Positions 63,350 through 64,000 of a stretch of 64,000 nt of DNA are shown in pieces (position 1 is the stretch's first letter; every line of letters starts with the position of its first letter). The notes below the pieces were generated by a model. The model ran no database searches, was not told where the DNA came from, and saw only the letters and a list, made by a program, of their open reading frames with translations. Source of the stretch: Rhabdophis nuchalis (lineage: Eukaryota; Chordata; Lepidosauria; Squamata; Natricidae). Both the position numbers and the translations under genes were made by a program. The stretch is taken from assembly GCA_039707465.1 (NCBI GenBank), contig CM077648.1, positions 23,622,119 through 23,686,118 of the forward strand, read 5' to 3'.

Positions 63350-63807
63350 CTGTTTAGAAGAAACATTAGATACAGATTATTCTTATATTGGATTTTCTCT
63401 TCCGACTTAGTCTTGTTTCCCATAAAATAGACTTCAGCAGATGGTGCCTAAACAAAAAAATCTGACTCCCTTTCCCCACATCCCATACCCATTGAAATCC
63501 TTCATAGCCTCCAACTTCCCTTCCAACTCTTGTTATTTTGTTAGAAATTAAAAAACGACCCCTCCAATTGTGTGCCTCTTTTCTGGGAACTCTTACAGAA
63601 CCCCTTTCTTTCCCCCCAAACAACAGAAGATCACCCCCACTTCAGCTGTGAACATGAGTAGCAGCACAGAAAGTTCCTCATCTTTTATTTTCAAGGAAAG
63701 GACTAAAATGTACTGTATCACCAATGTCCAATTCAGCATAGTGGTTTCATTGCTATGTGCTTGCACATGTTTGCATGAGTGCTTGAGGCATGCAGAAAGA
63801 AATATAT
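63350..63807. other. Intron stretch upstream of e1, nothing recognised
   Basis: No coding exon, repeat or promoter signal seen; the next upstream exon must lie beyond 64000. Confidence 0.55.
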
Positions 63808-64000
63808 AGGAGCCCTGGTGGTGCAGAAGTTAGAATGCAGCATTACAGGCCACTCTCTGACCACTCTCTGGAGTTCGATCCTGACAAGCTCAAGATTGAT
63901 TCAGACTTCCATCTTTCCGAGGTTGGTAAAATGAGGGTCCAGATTGTTGGGGGCAATATGCTAACTCTGTAAGCCACTCAGAGAGTGCTCTAAAGTACTA
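63808..64000 (+). mobile_element. Sauria-type SINE, cut by window end
   Basis: Head GAGCCCTGGTGGTGCAGAAG, body CCATCTTTCCGAGGTTGGTA and GATTGTTGGGGGCAATATGC. Confidence 0.85.

Overview
The window looks like nuclear DNA of a squamate reptile, most likely a snake. It contains one vertebrate gene with GT-AG introns. It is packed with squamate-style repeats: tRNA-derived Sauria-type SINEs, L2/CR1-group LINEs, L1 pieces, a BovB 3' end, a SPIN-like hAT element, and many short hAT elements with 8-bp target-site duplications. Species was not determined.

The gene is CENPE, the kinetochore kinesin CENP-E, on the minus strand. I traced 37 internal coding exons between 63349 and 435. They keep one open frame of 6143 nt, about 2047 codons. 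The promoter and N-terminal exons, including the ATP-binding P-loop, lie beyond 64000. The C-terminal exons lie left of position 1. In transcript order the window holds: the second half of the motor (63349-58374: switch I, switch II, microtubule-binding L12/alpha5); the neck (56955-55276); a basic RVTW site that in human CENP-E is the Aurora/PP1 switch (47513-47378); then a very long coiled-coil rod (43485 to about 9030) and the start of the C-terminal kinetochore-binding part (9104-435).

The rod has grown by local exon duplication at least three times. The largest case is a five-unit tandem array at 18654-28165 (units of about 2.07, 1.85 and 1.58 kb), each unit carrying a B exon and an A exon. 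In two units a deletion has removed the intron and fused B to A in frame. The right-hand breakpoint of the array falls on the 8-bp target site of a SPIN-like transposon present only in the last unit. Exons at 10242, 12600 and 13851 form a second duplicated set, and exons at 16396 and 18250 a third.

The introns hold transposons. The 55275-47514 intron carries two long LINE copies in the gene's own orientation, a BovB 3' end and several hAT elements. The 35516-37742 stretch carries the most unusual object seen: a near-perfect inverted repeat (arms 37061-37211 and 37275-37426) in which each arm contains a complete minimal type I hammerhead ribozyme core. The left-arm ribozyme lies in the sense strand of CENPE pre-mRNA. 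No second protein-coding gene, non-SINE tRNA gene, rRNA or CRISPR array was found; other long ORFs come from transposons or simple repeats.
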